A DNA stretch of 64,000 nt from positions 87,825-151,824 of the forward strand of contig NZ_RJPZ01000003.1 of the NCBI RefSeq assembly GCF_003943615.1, given 5' to 3'. The notes under the pieces are model-generated. The model saw only the letters and a program-made list of their open reading frames with translations, was not told the DNA's origin and did not search any database. Every line of letters begins with the position of its first letter. The stretch's first letter is position 1. This DNA comes from Streptococcus australis (GTDB taxonomy: Bacteria > Bacillota > Bacilli > Lactobacillales > Streptococcaceae). This document shows, piece by piece, positions 45,237-55,400 of the stretch. The position numbers and the translations under genes were made by a program.

Positions 45237-45264
45237 ATTATACATGATTGAATCCTATTTTCAA
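45237..45264 (-). promoter_or_regulatory. SRRP2 promoter
   Basis: Minus strand TTGAAA (45264-45259), 16-bp spacer, TATAAT (45242-45237), 42 bp upstream of the TTG start. Confidence 0.7.
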
Positions 45265-45296
45265 TCATTTTGGCTATATCAATGCTCTATCTCAGC

Positions 45297-45324
45297 AAAA
45301 AAGCCATCGAATCGATGGCTTTTT
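45297..45324 (-). terminator. gltX terminator
   Basis: AAAAAGCCATCGATTCGATGGCTTTTTT on the minus strand: a perfect stem with a short loop and T run, 34 bp after the gltX stop codon. Confidence 0.9.
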
Positions 45325-45357
45325 AGAAATGAACAGCATATTTTCAAAAGCTGATTC

Positions 45358-46818
45358 CTATTTTGCAATTTCTTCCAACATTTTTTCAATGTGTTGGATA
45401 GATTTTTCACGGCCTAGCAAGTAGATAGTATCTGGCAATTCTGGACCATGCATTTCCCCTGAAACAGCGATACGGATCGGCATGAAGAGGTTCTTCCCTT
45501 TGATACCTGTTTCCTTTTGGACCGCTTTGATTTGTGGGAAGATGTTTTCTACCACAAACTCTTCGTCTGACATAGCCTCAAGTTTTGCCTTAAAGGCTTC
45601 AAGTACAGTTGGCACCGTTTCACCCGCCATGACTTCTCGTTCCGCTTCTGTCAATTCTGGGAAGTCTGAGAAGAAAAGGTCTGTCAATGGAACGATTTCG
45701 TCAACTGACTTCATTTGTGGTTTGTAGAGTTCCACCAATTTTTCAGCCTTATCCGTCAAACGACCAGCTTCTTCAAGGAATGGTTTGGCCATTTCAAAGA
45801 TAGTTGCCAAGTCAGCTCTCTTAATGTAGTCGTTGCTCATCCAGTCTAGTTTCTTCTGATCAAAGGCTGCTGGAGACTTACTAAGGCGGTTTTCATCAAA
45901 GAGTTTGATCAGTTCTTCGCGAGAGAAAATCTCGTCCTCGCCACCAGGGTTCCAACCTAGAAGGGCAATAAAGTTAAAGACTGCTTCTGGAAGATAACCT
46001 TTCTTGCGGTAATCTTCGATAAATTGAAGGGTATTGGTGTCACGTTTAGACAATTTCTTACCCGTTTCAGAGTTGATGATCAAAGTCATGTGACCAAACT
46101 CGGGTGCTTCCCATCCAAGCGCTTCATAAACCATGAGCTGTTTTGGTGTATTGGCAATGTGGTCATCTCCACGGATAACGTGAGAGATTTGCATATCGTG
46201 GTCATCGATGACAACGGCAAAGTTGTAAGTTGGGTAGCCATCTTTCTTTTGGATAACCCAGTCACCACCAATATTGCCACCTTCAAACTCGATATCGCCT
46301 TTGACCATATCATGCCACTTGTAGATACCTGACTCATTAACAGCTAAACGAACTGTAGGAACAATACCCGCCGCTTCACGTTCAGCGATATAAGCTGCTT
46401 TTTCTTCTTCGCTCATACCAAGGTATTCGTTAATGTAACGAGGTGTTTCACCAGCAGCTTCTTGACGTTCACGTTCCGCTGCTAATTCTTCTTCTGTAAC
46501 GTAAGATTTGTAGGCTTTTCCTTCAGCCAAGAGTTGGTCGATGTATTTTTGATAGAGTTCCAAACGCTCAGACTGGCGGTAGTTCTCATGCGTCTCAGGA
46601 CTTTCATCCCAGTCCATGCCCAACCAACGAAGGTTTTCAAGTTGGGAACGTTCGCCGTCTTCCACATGTCGCTTGCGGTCCGTATCTTCAATACGGATGA
46701 TAAAGGTTCCACCATGGTGGCGCGCATATAAGTAGTTAAACAATGCAGTACGGGCATTACCGATGTGTAGTAGTCCTGTTGGACTTGGTGCATAACGCAC
46801 ACGAATATCTTTAGTCAC
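45358..46818 (-). CDS. gltX: Glutamyl-tRNA synthetase
   Basis: Charges tRNA-Glu (and, in Gram-positives lacking GlnRS, tRNA-Gln). The 486-residue protein starts [20 protein letters not shown], with the HIGH motif HIGNA near residue 18 and the KMSKS motif KLSKRD. The C-terminal anticodon-binding domain follows. A GTG start at 46818 with an AGGAG site fits the family; the frame extends upstream to 46875 without a ribosome site. It is followed by its own terminator. Confidence 0.97.
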   Translation of the reverse strand: MTKDIRVRYAPSPTGLLHIGNARTALFNYLYARHHGGTFIIRIEDTDRKRHVEDGERSQLENLRWLGMDWDESPETHENYRQSERLELYQKYIDQLLAEGKAYKSYVTEEELAAERERQEAAGETPRYINEYLGMSEEEKAAYIAEREAAGIVPTVRLAVNESGIYKWHDMVKGDIEFEGGNIGGDWVIQKKDGYPTYNFAVVIDDHDMQISHVIRGDDHIANTPKQLMVYEALGWEAPEFGHMTLIINSETGKKLSKRDTNTLQFIEDYRKKGYLPEAVFNFIALLGWNPGGEDEIFSREELIKLFDENRLSKSPAAFDQKKLDWMSNDYIKRADLATIFEMAKPFLEEAGRLTDKAEKLVELYKPQMKSVDEIVPLTDLFFSDFPELTEAEREVMAGETVPTVLEAFKAKLEAMSDEEFVVENIFPQIKAVQKETGIKGKNLFMPIRIAVSGEMHGPELPDTIYLLGREKSIQHIEKMLEEIAK

Positions 46819-46915
46819 GTATATTTCTCCTAATTGTTCATTGATTCTGGGCTTCTCATCTAACTGGCCCAGCACTTTTCACTCTATTATAGCACATCTC
46901 CGAAGGAGTAGCTTC

Positions 46916-47698
46916 CTAATCGAGTCGTTCTTCTAGTTCAAAATCGATCGGCAGGGTTGCTAAGAAATGCTCCAACTCCCGCTCCCAATAAAACCATTCA
47001 TGTTTTCCTGGCCCATGGCTATAGGTGATATCAAATCCGAGGTCCTTCAGATGATCCACAGCTGTATTGTTGGCCTCATACAGAGCATCTTGCTCTCCAC
47101 ACCAAGCCCATAAGACCGTCTTTTTATCTGAATACTTGTCCGCAATACTTTCCAAGGAGTAAGGACTCGTCGTCCAATCTTCTAGCTCTCCAAAGACCCC
47201 TTTCCAGTAAGCTGCACTTCCAAGGTTGGTGTCTGCCAGTTGACGCCCCTCAAAGCTAAGAGCACCAGAAAAGCTAGCGGCATGGGAGAAGCGATTGGTT
47301 TGAAGGGCCAGTTTGAAAGATCCATAGCCCCCCATCGATAGACCAGCGATAAAGGTCTTCTCCCGTTTCTTGGTCATATTGGGGAAGAAACGCGCCAAGG
47401 TCTTAGGCAATTCCTCTGCAATGGCTGTGTAGTAGGGATAACCATACTGAGTATCCGTGTACCAACCATTATTGGTATTAGGCAAGACGACAATCAAATT
47501 GGTCGAACGTAGGATTCGTTCTACATTGGTCCGTTTCAACCAGGAGTACTGATTACCATTCATCCCATGAAGGAGATAGAGGACCGGGATATCTTGATCA
47601 TCCGGATTTTTCACTCGAGACGCATCTGGATAGAGGACGTTGATCCCCCACTCCATTGCGAGCGCTTCTGAATAGTATTCAATCTGCATTACTGCCAT
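46916..47698 (-). CDS. estA: EstA-type esterase (alpha/beta hydrolase)
   Basis: A 260-residue cytosolic hydrolase of the tributyrin esterase / S-formylglutathione hydrolase family. The oxyanion region is [14 protein letters not shown], the nucleophile elbow GLSMGGYGS has Ser121, and the C-terminal [11 protein letters not shown] region supplies His. An Asp is expected in the [10 protein letters not shown] segment. In pneumococci EstA deacetylates sialic acid and short acyl esters, and it lies next to the RNase J2 gene, as here. Start ATG at 47698, or the next Met at 47689. Confidence 0.88.
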   Translation of the reverse strand: MAVMQIEYYSEALAMEWGINVLYPDASRVKNPDDQDIPVLYLLHGMNGNQYSWLKRTNVERILRSTNLIVVLPNTNNGWYTDTQYGYPYYTAIAEELPKTLARFFPNMTKKREKTFIAGLSMGGYGSFKLALQTNRFSHAASFSGALSFEGRQLADTNLGSAAYWKGVFGELEDWTTSPYSLESIADKYSDKKTVLWAWCGEQDALYEANNTAVDHLKDLGFDITYSHGPGKHEWFYWERELEHFLATLPIDFELEERLD

Positions 47699-47731
47699 CT
47701 ATCTTTCCTCACCATTTCTTTCTTCCTTGAC

Positions 47732-47759
47732 AAGAAAAAGCCGACGATCGACTTTTCCT
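47732..47759 (-). terminator. rnjB terminator
   Basis: Minus strand AAAAGTCGATCGTCGGCTTTTT, a hairpin with one G-U pair and T run, between the rnjB stop and estA. Confidence 0.75.
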
Positions 47760-47771
47760 CTTATGTTCATC

Positions 47772-49433
47772 CTAGCGTACTTCCATGATTACTGGCAAGA
47801 TAGCTGGTCGACGTTTGGTCTGGTCAAAGAGGTACTTAGCCAAACTATCACGAACAGCACCCTTGAGCTCACCCCAGTCGAAGCTATCCTGAGCCAAGTA
47901 TTCTTCCACACTTTGGTTGACAATCTCTGCACTTTCGCGCAAGATGTCGCGACTCTTCTTCACATAGATAAAGCCACGGGTGTGAACTTTTGCCTTCGAG
48001 ATAATGCGTTTCTCACGACGGTTAACCGTAATAGCCACAATAAAGATCCCATCTTCTGAAAGGACTTTCCGGTCACGGAGAACGACATTCCCAACATCTC
48101 CAATGGCATTCCCATCAATGAGGACATCTCCAGCAGAGACACTGCCAGCAGGAACGAAGTCACCATTGTCATATTCCATGATGGCGCCTTTCTTCGGAAT
48201 GAAGATATTTTCAGGCAAAATCCCCACTTCCATAGCAAGCCGTGCATGGGCATCCAATTCGCGGTATTCCCCTTGGATTGGGAACAGATAGTTCGGACGA
48301 AGGAGGTTGATCATCAACTGCAAATCACGCGCATTTCCATGTCCTGATACACGCAAGCTTTGAGTAATTTGTTTGACGACTCCGCCTGCTTGGTAGACCA
48401 TGTTTTCTACACGTGCCATAACCGCTTCTTTGGCGATAGATGGAGTCGTTACGATATAGACCAAGTCACCATCCTTGATTTCGACATAACGGTGACGGCC
48501 AATGGACATCTTACGAAGTCCGTTAATCGGCTCACCCATACGTCCAGTTTCAAGAATAATCAATTCATGATCCTCAAAACGAGACATTTCTTTTGGCTTA
48601 ATCAATAATTTTTCGTTGGCCAAAGAAAGCTTATTTAAACGAATCCCTGTCCGGACGATATTTTCTACGTCAAATCCAGTCAAAACAACCCGACGCCCTG
48701 TCTCTGCAGCTGCGTCAAAGACCTGCTGGATTCGTGATAGGTTACTAGCAACAGCAGCAACAATGACACGGCCATCCCAGTCCCCAATGGTATCCAGGAT
48801 TTCATCTCCAACTTCTTGCTCACTAGCAACTTGAATCTTGCTATCTGCATTTGCAGAATCACTCAGGAGCGCCAACACCCCTTCACGACCAATCTCTGCT
48901 AAACGACCAAAATCTGTCGCATAAGACTCACTCGCTGTTTGGTCAAACTTGAAGTCTCCTGTATAGACGATATTTCCCTCAGGAGTCTTGATGACAATTC
49001 CTAAACTTTCTGGAATGGAGTGGGTGGTCTGGAAGAAGGAAACAACGGTTCCTCCAAAATCAATTTCTGAATTGGCATCGATCACATGGAAGTCATTGAA
49101 CTTCTTGACACTGTCATTGCTCTTGACAAAGAGCTTGGCCAACTCGACGGTCAACTCCGACCCAAATACGGGAACTTTAGCTTCCGCTAAAAGATAGGGA
49201 AGAGCTCCGATGGCATCCGCATGCCCGTGCGTTAAAAAGACTCCTGCGATACGATCGCTATTCTCAAAGAGGTAGTCCATGTTGGGAATAACAACATCGA
49301 CCCCTAGTTGCTCATTTTCTGGATACTTGAGTCCAGCATCCAAAACAAAAATAGAGTCATTTACTTCAGCTATGTAGAGGTTTTTCCCGTTTTCACGGAC
49401 TCCACCTAAAGTAATCAACTTAATGTTACTCAT
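47772..49433 (-). CDS. rnjB: Ribonuclease J2
   Basis: Metallo-beta-lactamase/beta-CASP ribonuclease subunit that acts with RNase J1 in mRNA turnover. It has 553 residues. The active-site motif reads HGHADAIG (His69, His71, Asp73), where RNase J1 has HGHEDHIG, so the third metal-binding His is Ala. This change marks the J2 paralogue, which is weakly active or structural in streptococci. Downstream motifs HSIPESLG and SGHGNARD follow. The ATG at 49433 is preceded by AAAGGAG. Confidence 0.93.
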   Translation of the reverse strand: MSNIKLITLGGVRENGKNLYIAEVNDSIFVLDAGLKYPENEQLGVDVVIPNMDYLFENSDRIAGVFLTHGHADAIGALPYLLAEAKVPVFGSELTVELAKLFVKSNDSVKKFNDFHVIDANSEIDFGGTVVSFFQTTHSIPESLGIVIKTPEGNIVYTGDFKFDQTASESYATDFGRLAEIGREGVLALLSDSANADSKIQVASEQEVGDEILDTIGDWDGRVIVAAVASNLSRIQQVFDAAAETGRRVVLTGFDVENIVRTGIRLNKLSLANEKLLIKPKEMSRFEDHELIILETGRMGEPINGLRKMSIGRHRYVEIKDGDLVYIVTTPSIAKEAVMARVENMVYQAGGVVKQITQSLRVSGHGNARDLQLMINLLRPNYLFPIQGEYRELDAHARLAMEVGILPENIFIPKKGAIMEYDNGDFVPAGSVSAGDVLIDGNAIGDVGNVVLRDRKVLSEDGIFIVAITVNRREKRIISKAKVHTRGFIYVKKSRDILRESAEIVNQSVEEYLAQDSFDWGELKGAVRDSLAKYLFDQTKRRPAILPVIMEVR

Positions 49434-49561
49434 GTTTTCTCCTTTATGTGATGGTTCATACTTACGGTCCTTGGCTCACCAAGTCGAATTACAGTTTTGC
49501 AAATTTCTTGCATATCTAGAACATTATACTATTTTTTCACGATTTTTTCAAAAATCAGATC

Positions 49562-49596
49562 AAACAAAAGCCCTCCATCATCTGATAGAGGACCCT
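49562..49596 (-). terminator. Terminator after the 49647-50201 gene
   Basis: Minus strand GTCCTCTATCA-GA-TGATGGAGGGC followed by TTTTG; stem with one or two G-U pairs, about 50 bp after the stop codon. Confidence 0.6.
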
Positions 49597-49646
49597 TTAT
49601 TAAGACGAAGATCAAGAGCCTAGATTGTCAGCTTGGTAAAGAAACA

Positions 49647-50201
49647 CTAGTCCGTATGATAATCATTTTTCTTATTCTCAATCACCCGTATCGCCGCCTT
49701 GATCACGTGAAACTCATTTAGCAGTTCTTCCAAATGCTGGTAATTCCGATCGCTGAGAGCCCCCTTCTTAAGGGTTTGAGACAAGCTATAAAATCGATCC
49801 AGATGCTCTTCAATATTGGCTAGTAACTCTTTGGCTTCTTTCAAGCGATAGCGATTCAGGAGCTTGCTTTGACTATGTTTATAGGCTAGCACATTCTCAC
49901 GATGAATATCTTGACAAACCTCCTTCTGCTCTTCATCCACCGTCAAATTGACAGCTTGGAAGCAGGTAATAAATTCCCGATTCTTCAGATCACACACAAA
50001 GACGACACCGTCCTCTGCTACATAGGCTTCCGTATCGGGCCGTTGATCAAAACTGCTATCAAAATGATGAAGCGAGGGCACGTGTTGATTGACCCAGCGT
50101 CTCAACTGATCTTCATCGACTCCAAATCGTTCCATTGCTCTTTCTTTAAAGTGAGCTCGACAGCTATATTCATGTGCATACGGCAATCCCACTGCCCTCA
50201 C
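49647..50201 (-). CDS. Conserved protein of unknown function
   Basis: I do not recognise the family with certainty. The 184-residue frame has an N-terminal half with YAHEYSCRAHFKERAMERFG, then VNQHVPSLHHFD and VFVCDLKNREFITCF, and a helical C-terminal half (about 100-180). The HFKERxxERFG plus FVCDLKNREFITCF pattern faintly recalls RelE-like or DUF4258 RNase folds. The annotated start is a GTG at 50201; a TTG at 50186 with GAGGTGAGG upstream is an alternative. No antitoxin-like partner is next to it. Confidence 0.6.
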   Translation of the reverse strand: MRAVGLPYAHEYSCRAHFKERAMERFGVDEDQLRRWVNQHVPSLHHFDSSFDQRPDTEAYVAEDGVVFVCDLKNREFITCFQAVNLTVDEEQKEVCQDIHRENVLAYKHSQSKLLNRYRLKEAKELLANIEEHLDRFYSLSQTLKKGALSDRNYQHLEELLNEFHVIKAAIRVIENKKNDYHTD

Positions 50202-50227
50202 CTCGACTTTCTACCATGACAGACAAA

Positions 50228-50262
50228 AAGACCTCCAGTCTTACGGGACTAGAGGTCTGGTC
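50228..50262 (-). terminator. Terminator upstream of the 49647-50201 gene
   Basis: Minus strand CAGACCTCTAGTC-CCGTAA-GACTGGAGGTCTTTTTG: a strong hairpin with T run. It would stop transcripts coming from the relic promoter at 50645 or from the ABC genes. Confidence 0.8.
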
Positions 50263-50398
50263 TGCTTCACTGACAAGAGGCGATTAACCATTTAGGCTAA
50301 CGAAAACAACAGTTATGATTTTCATTTCTATTCATGGTACGTTTTTACATACCAGTGGTTTTCTTTGCAATTTCTCTTTCAGTTTTGTTACAAAGCAC

Positions 50399-50599
50399 TC
50401 AGTTGAGCATACCGAAGTTCGAAAACCATCTAAAGCTTCCACTACTATTTCCACGTATTTCAATGTCATTTAGTAAGTTAAGCAGACTTACTTGACGGCT
50501 CAACCGATTTAACATTTCCGACGTTCTAGCTTTTTTATAAAAAGCACAATCAAGTGTCAGCGAAGACAGACCTAAAGCGAAGTAACCTAATGTATGAAT
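50399..50599 (-). pseudogene. Possible small-gene relic in the 50202-50703 gap
   Basis: A 66-codon open frame without an initiating ATG reads IHTLGYFALGLSSLTLDCAF and later MLNRLSRQVSLLNLLNDIEI before a TGA at 50399-50401. The same frame continues upstream through a TAG (50600-50602) into GEDKGEGVDTNAL, so one stop codon interrupts what could have been an about 80-residue protein with a hydrophobic N-terminal half. A promoter (50645-50673) precedes it. Family unknown. The remaining bases of 50202-50703 show no other feature. Confidence 0.35.
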
Positions 50600-50644
50600 C
50601 TATAAGGCATTGGTATCAACCCCTTCTCCCTTATCTTCACCTAT

Positions 50645-50673
50645 AGTATACTCCTTTAATATCGGTATTGCAA
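50645..50673 (-). promoter_or_regulatory. Promoter before the 50399 relic
   Basis: Minus strand TTGCAA (50673-50668), 17-bp spacer, TATACT (50650-50645), pointing into the 50399-50599 relic and the 49647 gene. Confidence 0.55.
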
Positions 50674-50703
50674 GCGATTACACACTGAAACTAGTTTCTA
50701 AAT

Positions 50704-51462
50704 TTACTCAAAGAAACGGTAGTAATCAGACAAGGCCATCTTAGCCTTTTCCTCTTGATTCAAGTCCTGGATAATCTTTCCATCCTGCATAACAATCAAG
50801 CGATTTCCGTACTTGAGCGCATCCTCCATATGGTGGGTAATCATCAAGGCAGTCAGTCGATCTGTTTTGACAAAACGATCCGTCAGCTCCATCAAGGCTT
50901 GACTCGTCTTGGGATCGAGCGCAGCTGTATGTTCGTCCAAGAGTAAGAGTTCAGGGCGTTTCAGGGTAGCCATCAAAAGGCTCAAGGCTTGACGTTGTCC
51001 GCCAGATAAGAATTCTACCGCCGTATCGACATGCCTCTCTAAACCATTGCCAATCTGGCTCAAAACCTCTTTAAATTCGTCTTTGTAGTGGGCAAGGCGA
51101 CGAGGAACCAAACCCCGCTTTTCTCCTCGGAATTTTGCAATCAGGAGATTTTCAGCCACTGTCATACGAGGGGCTGTCCCCATCTTTGGATCTTGGAAGA
51201 CACGGGATAGGTATTTTGCCCGTTTTTCTGGACCATAGTGAGTCACATCCTCTCCCTTGATCAAGACTTGACCACTCGTCAGCGGAAGGGTCCCAGCCAA
51301 GGTGTTGAAGAGAGTTGACTTCCCAGCACCATTGCCCCCAAGAATGGTGATAAAGTCATGCTCATGAATCTCCAAAGAGACATTATCCAAAATGACTTTT
51401 TCTTCATTCAAGCCATTGTTCACCACTATGGTGGCATTTTTTAATTCTACAATTGCGGTCAT
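50704..51462 (-). CDS. ABC transporter ATP-binding protein
   Basis: A 252-residue ATPase with Walker A GGNGAGKST (42-50), signature LSGGQRQALSLL, Walker B LLLLDEHTAALDP and the switch His in MITHHMEDALKYG. It pairs with the permease, whose coding end it overlaps by 4 bp. The pair matches the tryptophan/amino acid-type ABC systems (TrpYZ-like, with an ABC_sub_bind lipoprotein in relatives). No binding-protein gene is present in the window. Confidence 0.88.
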   Translation of the reverse strand: MTAIVELKNATIVVNNGLNEEKVILDNVSLEIHEHDFITILGGNGAGKSTLFNTLAGTLPLTSGQVLIKGEDVTHYGPEKRAKYLSRVFQDPKMGTAPRMTVAENLLIAKFRGEKRGLVPRRLAHYKDEFKEVLSQIGNGLERHVDTAVEFLSGGQRQALSLLMATLKRPELLLLDEHTAALDPKTSQALMELTDRFVKTDRLTALMITHHMEDALKYGNRLIVMQDGKIIQDLNQEEKAKMALSDYYRFFE

Positions 51463-52325
51463 TTGCTGAGTTTGACTCCTTTCAGCAGTTTCTCTTTAAA
51501 GGTTGGAATCATGAGACAGATAGCCAAGATGATAGCACTAAAGATACGGATGTAGCTGGTATTGACCCCAATAGCAATCACAGCCCAAATCAAGAATTGA
51601 TAAATGATCGATCCAATAACGATACTAAGTAAACGTTCTGCTAAGGTCAGTTTTGAGAAAAGGACCTCTCCGATAATCAAGCTAGCCAAGCCAACGACGA
51701 TAACCCCGATTCCTCGAGATGCATCTGCATAGCCTTCTTGCTGGGCCATCAAGGCACCCGACAAGGCAATAATCCCATTAGAAACCACTAGCCCCATCAA
51801 CTCCATCCGGCTGGTATGAATCCCAAAGCTCTTAGCCATCTCAGGATTATCCCCTGTCGCAATATAAGCCTGCCCCAGTTTAGTATCTAAAAAGAAAAGC
51901 ATGGCAGCAATCACTAAGGTCACAAAGATGATCCCAATGATAATCTCGTTTACGCCACTGGCGATAGGAATCATATCTTGGATTTTTGAGTATCCTAATA
52001 AGCCTAGGTTGGCCCGTTGCATCACAAAGAGAATGACTGAGTTACAGGAAGTCATCACCAAAATCCCCGATAAGAGCGTCGGAATCTTCCCTTTGGTATA
52101 AAGTAGACCTGTAGCCAATCCAGCCAAACACCCCGCGCCTACGGCCACTAGAGTGGCTAATAAAGGATGAACCCCTTTGGTGATCAAGGTTACTGCGACT
52201 GCTCCCCCTAGTGGAAAGGAGCCCTCTGTGGTCATATCTGGGAAATCCAAGATACGGAAGGTCATAAAGATCCCTAGCCCTAAAATAGCCCAGATCAAGC
52301 CTTGTGAAATAATCGAAATAAGCAT
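51459..52325 (-). CDS. ABC transporter permease (BPD_transp_2 type)
   Basis: A 288-residue integral membrane protein with about eight hydrophobic segments, starting MLISIISQGLIWAILGLGIF. The motif GDNPEMAKSFGIHTSRMELM is the branched-chain/sugar-type permease loop that contacts the ATPase. It is cotranscribed with the ATPase (overlap ATGA) from the promoter at 52357-52386. In relatives the lipoprotein gene lies directly upstream; here a terminator and the large adhesin gene occupy that place. Confidence 0.88.
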   Translation of the reverse strand: MLISIISQGLIWAILGLGIFMTFRILDFPDMTTEGSFPLGGAVAVTLITKGVHPLLATLVAVGAGCLAGLATGLLYTKGKIPTLLSGILVMTSCNSVILFVMQRANLGLLGYSKIQDMIPIASGVNEIIIGIIFVTLVIAAMLFFLDTKLGQAYIATGDNPEMAKSFGIHTSRMELMGLVVSNGIIALSGALMAQQEGYADASRGIGVIVVGLASLIIGEVLFSKLTLAERLLSIVIGSIIYQFLIWAVIAIGVNTSYIRIFSAIILAICLMIPTFKEKLLKGVKLSK

Positions 52326-52356
52326 ACCTTTGTCCTAACTATTGTAAATATCCTCT

Positions 52357-52386
52357 ATTGTATCATATTGCAAGACGTGATTTCAA
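52357..52386 (-). promoter_or_regulatory. Promoter of the ABC permease-ATPase pair
   Basis: Minus strand TTGAAA (52386-52381), 18-bp spacer, TACAAT (52362-52357), about 32 bp before the permease start. Confidence 0.6.
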
Positions 52387-52404
52387 TGCTTTCAAGAAAT
52401 AACA

Positions 52405-52432
52405 AAAAGGCCCCACTCCTTAGAGCGAGGCC
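52405..52432 (-). terminator. Terminator after the YSIRK adhesin
   Basis: Minus strand GGCCTCGCTC-TAAG-GAGTGGGGCC followed by TTTTT; stem with two G-U pairs. It isolates the adhesin from the ABC genes. Confidence 0.85.
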
Positions 52433-52493
52433 TCCTTGTGGAAAACTAAACTAATCACGACACTAGTTCGAATCAGTAGTTTCAACTACTTGT

Positions 52494-55400
52494 TTAGTCT
52501 TCGTTTTTCTTGCGTCTTGCAAGGCCAGCCAATCCAACCAAACCAAGAGCAGCGCCTAACAATGCAACAGAAGCTGATTGTTCTTCACCAGTAGAAGGAA
52601 GTTCTGGTGCTGGCGGTGTTACCGGTGGTGTTGGCGGTGTTACCGGTGGTGTTGGTGGTGTCACCGGTGGTGTTGGCGGCGTTACCGGTGGTGTTGGTGG
52701 TGTTACTGGTGGTTTTGGTGGAATTACCTTGTTGTTGAACTCAGCATCTTCCGGTAATTGAGAAGTTGCTGTTAAGACTTTGCCATCTTTAGTAACTGTT
52801 ACTGTTACTGTAGCTACCATCTTATCGTATTCAACTCCTGCTTCAGTACCTTTGACTTCTTCCACTGTGTAAGTGTGAGTTCCTTCTTCACCACGTTTGA
52901 ACTCTAATGCAGAGAACTTGATGTTTCCTGATGCATCGTTCTTAACTGTTTCAATAACTTTTCCATCTTTATCTTTAAGTACGAAGCTAAATTCACCTTC
53001 TTTTAGCTCACGTCCTTCAAGTTTCTTAGTGAAGTTAAATTCAACTTTAGTTGGGATGTTAACAACACGTTTTTCTGTTGGTTTTTCTGGTTTTTCAACA
53101 GATTTCTTAGTTGGATCGTATTGGTGAACAGTTTGTGAAGCAGTGTTTTCGATATCTACACCATCTTTAGCTGTCGCTTTGATAGTTGCAGGGATCTCAA
53201 ACTTGTAGTAACGTCCGAATGCCAATTTAGCAGTGTCGATTACTGGAGTGTTTTCTGCATCTCCAAGTGACTTAGTCAAGTCTGTCTTAGAAGTTGCAGT
53301 GATCACACCATTTTCAACCTTGATATCAAATTTAGCTGTCACATCTTCTCCTGTTACAGAGTCGTATGCTTTAATTTCTGCTACGTTGACGTCTAAGTTT
53401 TCGCTGTCATATTTATCTGTTACACCTACAGATTGAATATTGTGCGCTTCAGTGAACTTAGTTGTATCCAACCATACTTGGTAGTATACTTTATCACCCT
53501 TCTTAAGTGTCTTCGTATTGATATTTTGAGCTTCGTTGTTATCAACCTTATCGGCATATGGATCTTTATTAGTATCCGCTACCTTGTTTGCTAACTCTTT
53601 ATCATCATCAACGAGTTTGTCACCTGTAATATCGAATTTAGATTCATTCAGGATATACTTCTCTGGATTGAATTCTGGAGTTTCTGGCGGAGTCACCTTG
53701 TTGTTGAACTCTTTATCTGCTGGATCTGTTACGTTAGTGATGAGAGCTTTCGCTGTTCCATCGTGAGATACCACAACTTTAACAGTCGCAACCATTGTGT
53801 CGTATTTGACTGTTGCGTCTGTTCCAGCTACTTCCTCTACAGTATAGTTATAAGTCTTACCAAGATCGTCTTTACCAAATTCAAGAGTCTTGAAGGTAAT
53901 TTTACCAGCAGCGTCATTCTTCACTGTTTCGACAACATTGCCATCTTTCTTAAGAACGAATGTGAATTCTTGATCTTGCAATTGACGACCTTCAAGAGAT
54001 TTCGTGAATTTAAGATCAAGTGGAACTGGAACGCTATTTACACGTTTTTCAGTTGGTTTGCTTGGTTTTTCAACTTTCTTAGTTGTTGGGTTGTAGTAGT
54101 TGACTACTTGAGCCGCAGTATTTTCGATGTCTACACCAGCTGCCACATCAGCTTTAACTTTTGTTGGGATGTCGAACTTGTAGTAACGTCCAAATGCGAA
54201 CTTAGTTGTATCGATGATTTGAGTGTTTTCTGCATCACCCAATGACTTCGTGAAGCCAGCTTTAAGAGTTGCAGTGATCACTCCACCTTCAACTGTGATA
54301 TCGAATTTAGCTGTTACATCATCGCCAGTTACTGAATCGTAAGCTTTAATCTTAGTAGCATCAAGGTCCAATTTAGCTTCATCATAGTCATCAGAGATTC
54401 CTACTGATTGAATATTGTCCTTGTTAGCTGCGTCGAATTGAGTTGTATCCAACCATACTTGGTAAACCAATTTAGCGCCACGTTTAACAGTCTTAGTGTT
54501 CAAGTTTTGTTTTTCGTTGTTTGATGCATCGTCCGCATATGGGTTAGTATTTGTATCTGCGTACTTGTCTGCCAATTCTTTGTCATCATCAACGAGCTTG
54601 TCGCCTGTGATATCGAATTTCTCTTCAGAAACAACGTATTTCTCTGGTTGGAACTTAGGTTCTTCTGGTGGAGTTACCACGTTGTTGAACTCTTTGTCTT
54701 CAGCGTCTGTCACGTTTGTAACTAATGCTTTAGCTGTTCCATCATGAGATACCACAACTTTAACTGTAGCTACCATTGTATCGTATGTAACAGTTGCGTC
54801 TGTTCCAACAACTTCTTCAACAGTATAGTTGTAAGTTCCTTCATCACCCTTCTTAAATGTAAGAGCTGAGAATTTAACTTTTCCGTCAGCATCATTCTTC
54901 ACAGTTTGAAGTTCTTTACCTGTCGAATCTTTAAGCACGAAGCTGAATTCTTGATCTTTCAACTCACGTCCTTCCAACTTCTTCGTAAAGTTGAATTCTA
55001 CTGAAAGTGGTACGTTGTTGACACGTTTTTGAGTTGGTTTTTCTGGTTTTTCAACTTTCTTAGTTGTTGGGTTGTAGTAGTTGACTACTTGAGCCGCAGT
55101 ATTTTCGATATCTACACCAGCTGCAACTGATTGTTTAACTGTTGTTGGGATGTCGAACTTGTAATATCGCCCGAATGCAAACTTAGTTGTATCGATGATT
55201 TGAGTGTTTTCTGCGTCTCCAAGTGACTTAGTGAAGCCAGCTTTAAGAGTTGCAGTGATCACACCATTGTTCACAGCGATATCGAATTTAGCTGTTACAT
55301 CATCGCCTGTTACTGAGTCGTAAGCTTTGATCTTAGTAGCATCAAGATCCAACTTCGCTTCATCGTAGTCATCTGAGATTCCTACTGATTGAACATTTTC

